DNA of 8,130 nt from Cyanobacteria bacterium OH_PDB_112. Lineage in GTDB: Bacteria; Cyanobacteriota; Vampirovibrionia; Gastranaerophilales; CAJFVJ01. The stretch spans positions 1-8,130 of the forward strand of contig JAEWLZ010000038.1 in NCBI GenBank assembly GCA_023457295.1, written 5' to 3'. Made by a program: the position numbers and the translations under genes. The notes under the pieces were generated by a model that searched no databases, was not told the DNA's origin, and saw nothing but the letters and a program-made list of their open reading frames with translations. Shown here piece by piece: positions 5,636 through 8,130 of this stretch (position 1 is the first letter of the stretch; the number at the start of each line of letters is the position of its first letter).

Positions 5636-6472
5636 ATGGATTACTTAAAAAGGGCAAGAGAATTTAAAACAAAAAAACGCCTAGGACAAAATTTTTTGAT
5701 TGATAGCAACATAATTGATTTGATTGTTGAAGAATCAAATTTGAGTTCTGATGAAACTGTCATAGAAATAGGTCCTGGAGCAGGTTTTGTCACAGAAAAT
5801 ATAGCACCTCTTGTAAAAAAGATATACGCAATAGAGCTTGACCCTGAAGCAGCAGACGTTTTACAAGGGCTTCAAATTGAAAATCTTGAAATTCTTTTGC
5901 AAGATATATTAAAAACTGATTTAAGTGATTTTTTGACACAAAAAACAAAAATTATCGCAAATATCCCATACTATATTACAAGTCCTATAATAGCCCATCT
6001 TTTAGGCGAAATTGATGATACAGAACACAAAAACAGAAACTGTATTTCAGAAATATTTTTAATGGTTCAATATGAAGTAGCGCAAAGGATTGTTGCTAAT
6101 CCTGACAGCCCCAACAAGCAATACGGACTTCTTTCTATTTTAACAAATTTTTGGAGCACACCCGAAATCATTAAAAAAGTTCCCGCCAAAGCCTTTTATC
6201 CTTCACCAAAAGTTGATTCGGCGATTGTAAAACTCAAAGTAAATGAAAAGCCTCGCATAAAACTTGAAAACCCAAAACTTTTCAAAAATGTTATCAAAAG
6301 TGCTTTTGCACAAAGAAGAAAAACTTTTGTAAACGCTCTTTCCCAAGGAGGATTTGAGAAGGCTAAAATTCTCGCCACCCTCGAAAAAATGGGACTTTCA
6401 TCCGATATAAGAGGAGAAAAACTCTCCATTGAACAATTTAACGAATTTACAAACACATATACGAATCTTTAA
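5636..6472 (+). CDS. ksgA: 16S rRNA (adenine1518/1519-N6)-dimethyltransferase
   Basis: KsgA (RsmA) dimethylates two adjacent adenines in the 3' terminal helix of 16S rRNA using S-adenosylmethionine, a late small-subunit maturation step. Visible motifs in 278 residues: KKRLGQNFLID (13-23, typical N-terminus), EIGPGAG (44-50, AdoMet-binding loop), AIELD (65-69, acidic residue for the ribose), NIPY (109-112, catalytic NxPY), QYEVAQRI (145-152), FYPSPKVDSAIV (187-198) and FAQRRKTFVNAL (224-235). Length is usual. The region around 124-138 looks slightly expanded and charged. AAAGGA at 5621-5626 supports the start. ispE follows after nine bases, and its ribosome-binding site overlaps this stop codon. 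The two form a unit, an association also known elsewhere in bacteria. Loss of KsgA is the classical route to kasugamycin resistance. Confidence 0.97.
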   Translation: MDYLKRAREFKTKKRLGQNFLIDSNIIDLIVEESNLSSDETVIEIGPGAGFVTENIAPLVKKIYAIELDPEAADVLQGLQIENLEILLQDILKTDLSDFLTQKTKIIANIPYYITSPIIAHLLGEIDDTEHKNRNCISEIFLMVQYEVAQRIVANPDSPNKQYGLLSILTNFWSTPEIIKKVPAKAFYPSPKVDSAIVKLKVNEKPRIKLENPKLFKNVIKSAFAQRRKTFVNALSQGGFEKAKILATLEKMGLSSDIRGEKLSIEQFNEFTNTYTNL

Positions 6473-6481
6473 GAGGTAAAA

Positions 6482-7345
6482 ATGAAAACCATAAAAGTAA
6501 AAACACCTGCCAAAATAAATCTTACGCTCGAAGTTATGAAACAACGCCCAGACGGATTCCATGAACTCCAAAGCATAATGCAGGCAATAAGTCTTTACGA
6601 TTACATTACAATTACTGCCGAAACAGCTTCTAAAACCGAAATTACTCTTTCCGGAACATCCGATATAATTCCATACAACGAAAAAAATCTAGCTTACAAA
6701 GCTTGTGCGCTATTTTTGGATAAAATCGAAGGTCAATATAAGATACATATACATATTGAAAAAAATATTCCGATAGAAGCGGGTCTTGCCGGGGGAAGTG
6801 CGAATGCGGCAGGAGTTTTTTACGGCTTAAACAAAATTTTTAACAATGTTTTTACTAGCGAAGAATTATCAGAACTTTGTTCTCAAATAGGTTCTGATGT
6901 GGCTTTTTGTCTTTTTGGAGGAACTAAATTGGCAACTTCTAGAGGAGAAGTTCTCAAAAAAGTTGAAACCCCAAAACTAAAACTACTTCTTATAAAGCCA
7001 AAAACTTTTGGAATATCCGCAAAAGAAGCTTATCAAAAGTTTGATAAATTAAAAGAAAAATCACCGTTAAACGCTACATTTAATATGCTTATGGCTATAA
7101 ACAACAATCAAGATATAACGCCATTTTTAGCGAATGACCTTGAAAGAGCTATTGATAAAGATTACCCTCAAATACGTCAACTTAAAGAATACATGTTAAA
7201 ACTCGGCTGCAAAAATGCACTTATGTCAGGCAGTGGTTCGACTGTTTTCGGCTTACTTGATGAGTTCATAGACCTTCCTGAAGGTCTTAATGCAGAGTGC
7301 TTTTTAGCCGAATCAATCGAACATGGTGTTCGAGTGGTTAATTGA
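6482..7345 (+). CDS. ispE: 4-(cytidine 5'-diphospho)-2-C-methyl-D-erythritol kinase
   Basis: A GHMP-superfamily kinase of the MEP pathway that phosphorylates the 2-hydroxyl of CDP-methylerythritol on the way to isopentenyl diphosphate; cytoplasmic. In 287 residues: PAKINLTLEV (9-18) with likely catalytic K11, RPDGFHEL (22-29), the glycine-rich ATP loop IPIEAGLAGGSANAAG (96-111), GSDV (137-140) with D139 in the position of the catalytic aspartate, and the third GHMP motif MSGSGSTVFGL (248-258). All key residues are present and length is normal. The start is fixed by AAGAGGT (6471-6477), which overlaps the ksgA stop, implying coupling. The gene ends 31 bases from the end of the convergent clpP. 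Its presence implies isoprenoids are made by the MEP rather than the mevalonate route. Confidence 0.96.
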   Translation: MKTIKVKTPAKINLTLEVMKQRPDGFHELQSIMQAISLYDYITITAETASKTEITLSGTSDIIPYNEKNLAYKACALFLDKIEGQYKIHIHIEKNIPIEAGLAGGSANAAGVFYGLNKIFNNVFTSEELSELCSQIGSDVAFCLFGGTKLATSRGEVLKKVETPKLKLLLIKPKTFGISAKEAYQKFDKLKEKSPLNATFNMLMAINNNQDITPFLANDLERAIDKDYPQIRQLKEYMLKLGCKNALMSGSGSTVFGLLDEFIDLPEGLNAECFLAESIEHGVRVVN

Positions 7346-7382
7346 TTAGCTTATTGCCATTGTTCACAATAACAGCTTAATC
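7344..7382. terminator. Weak bidirectional hairpin between ispE and clpP
   Basis: GATTA-GC-TTATTG (7344-7356) can pair with CAATAA-(CA)-GC-T-TAATC (7367-7382), giving 13 pairs with a two-base and a one-base bulge around a 10-base loop. It overlaps both convergent stop codons. GC content is low and there is no clear U-tract on either strand, so termination is only suggested by position. Confidence 0.35.
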
Positions 7383-8000
7383 AACCGCTTTCGGCAACTT
7401 CTCGGCAGGATTTAAAACTTTGTCTATAAGTCCGTATTCACAAGCTTCTTGCGCACTCATAAAATAATCACGCTCTGTATCTTCTTTGATTTTTTCAATC
7501 GGTTGACCGCAATGATTTGATAAGAGTCCATTCAACATATCTTTCATTCGCAAAATTTCTTTTGCCTCAATTTCTATATCAGTCGCCTGACCGCGCGCAC
7601 CACCTAATGGCTGGTGAATCATAATTCTTGCATTCGGTAATGCCATACGTTTGCCTTTTGTTCCGGCGGAAAGCAAAAATGCTCCCATACTTGCCGCTTC
7701 CCCCAAACAAATTGTGCAAACATCGGCTTTAATTGAGTTGATAGTGTCAAATATAGCCATTCCCGCAGTAATAACACCTCCGGGGCTATTAATATAAAGC
7801 ATAATATCTTTTTCAGGATTTTCTGAATCCAAAAGCAAAAGCTGAGCCATAACAGAATTTGCCAGGTCATCATCTATCTCATCGCCCAAGAAAATTATAC
7901 GTTCACGCAATAATCTTGAAAAAACGTCAAAAGACCTTTCACCACGAGCTGAACTTTCAATTACTGTTGGTACATAGCTAAGAATTTGCATATAATCCAT
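7377..8000 (-). CDS. clpP: ATP-dependent Clp protease proteolytic subunit
   Basis: The serine peptidase that forms the barrel of ClpXP/ClpAP/ClpCP and degrades unfolded or tagged cytoplasmic proteins. The 207 residues carry the full catalytic triad: S104 in GEAASMGA, H129 in RIMIHQP, D178 in ERDYF. Their spacing (25 and 49) equals that of E. coli ClpP. Further family marks are LRERIIFLG (31-39), LYINSPGG (68-75) and QPLGGARGQATDIEI (130-144). The first ~15 residues fit the short processed N-terminal region; MxxM at 1-4 leaves the start slightly open, but the ATG at 8000 has GAGGA (8012-8008) seven bases upstream. A strong promoter sits just upstream. The gene is usually linked with tig and clpX; here clpX is not directly downstream, since ispE converges on its end. 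Complete and probably active. Confidence 0.97.
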   Translation of the reverse strand: MDYMQILSYVPTVIESSARGERSFDVFSRLLRERIIFLGDEIDDDLANSVMAQLLLLDSENPEKDIMLYINSPGGVITAGMAIFDTINSIKADVCTICLGEAASMGAFLLSAGTKGKRMALPNARIMIHQPLGGARGQATDIEIEAKEILRMKDMLNGLLSNHCGQPIEKIKEDTERDYFMSAQEACEYGLIDKVLNPAEKLPKAVD

Positions 8001-8029
8001 AAAAAAATCCTCTTTTTTCTTTTGTGATT

Positions 8030-8058
8030 ATTATAAAACTAAAATTCCACCTTGGCAA
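8030..8058 (-). promoter_or_regulatory. Sigma-70 promoter of clpP
   Basis: Minus strand: -35 TTGCCA (8058-8053, five of six consensus), a 17-base spacer, and perfect -10 TATAAT (8035-8030). The predicted start near 8023 gives a leader of about 23 bases. No heat-shock operator of CIRCE type is visible in the available upstream bases. Confidence 0.85.
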
Positions 8059-8062
8059 AGGG

Positions 8063-8130
8063 TTATTTAGTTGAATATATCCCATTAATAATTTCTTGTT
8101 CTTTATTTATAATTTTTACAGAGATAATGC
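8063..8130 (-). CDS. C-terminal tail of a gene upstream of clpP, mostly outside the window
   Basis: One minus-strand frame is open from the window edge for 21 codons and stops with TAA at 8065-8063; the other two minus frames stop earlier. The residues include ISVKIINKEQEIINGIYS, a plausible charged protein C-terminus. It ends just before the clpP promoter. Trigger factor (tig) commonly precedes clpP, so this may be its tail. The identity rests on synteny only, and an open stretch this short could be chance. Confidence 0.4.
   Translation of the reverse strand, partial: IISVKIINKEQEIINGIYSTK

Noticed and set aside
6196..6456. Minus-strand open frame within ksgA
   Set aside because: It is antisense to a complete, motif-rich ksgA and shows no independent coding evidence.
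7619..7873. Alternative minus-strand frame inside clpP
   Set aside because: It overlaps the catalytic part of clpP in another frame and has no family features.

Overview
This is an AT-rich bacterial chromosomal window with tightly packed genes and long A/T runs. It looks like a gut Melainabacterium (Cyanobacteria-related, Gastranaerophilales-like). That assignment is an inference from base composition, a plant/proteobacterial-type GshA, and a large lineage-looking protein with no recognisable family. No gene here fixes the taxonomy. Most of the window is housekeeping. I see no CRISPR array, insertion sequence, prophage, tRNA or rRNA.

Layout. (a) 1-741, plus strand: the 3' part of an ECF sigma factor, then a small soluble zinc-type anti-sigma factor, closed by a strong hairpin terminator. 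(b) 767-2230, minus strand: a DEAD-box RNA helicase converging on that terminator. (c) 2362-4157, minus strand: a 496-residue membrane-associated protein of unknown function. It is preceded by a 23-codon ORF with an excellent ribosome-binding site, then a strong intrinsic terminator, a 21-codon ORF and a consensus-like sigma-70 promoter. (d) 4196-5536, minus strand: glutamate-cysteine ligase. (e) 5636-7345, plus strand, divergent from gshA: ksgA (16S rRNA dimethylation) and ispE (MEP isoprenoid pathway), spaced for co-translation. (f) 7377-8000, minus strand: clpP, with its own strong promoter. Upstream of it is the tail of another minus-strand gene, possibly tig by usual synteny.

The most interesting part is 3853-4157. 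In minus-strand order it reads promoter, 21-codon leader ORF, three mutually exclusive hairpins (1:2, 2:3 and 3:4, the last being an intrinsic terminator), 23-codon ORF, then the 496-residue gene. This is the classical architecture of ribosome-mediated transcription attenuation, but it sits in front of a gene of unknown function. The leader's Thr-Thr-Arg-Arg codons lie just upstream of hairpin arm 1, where a paused ribosome would be expected to favour the antiterminator. The base pairing is read directly from the sequence; the regulatory role is inference.
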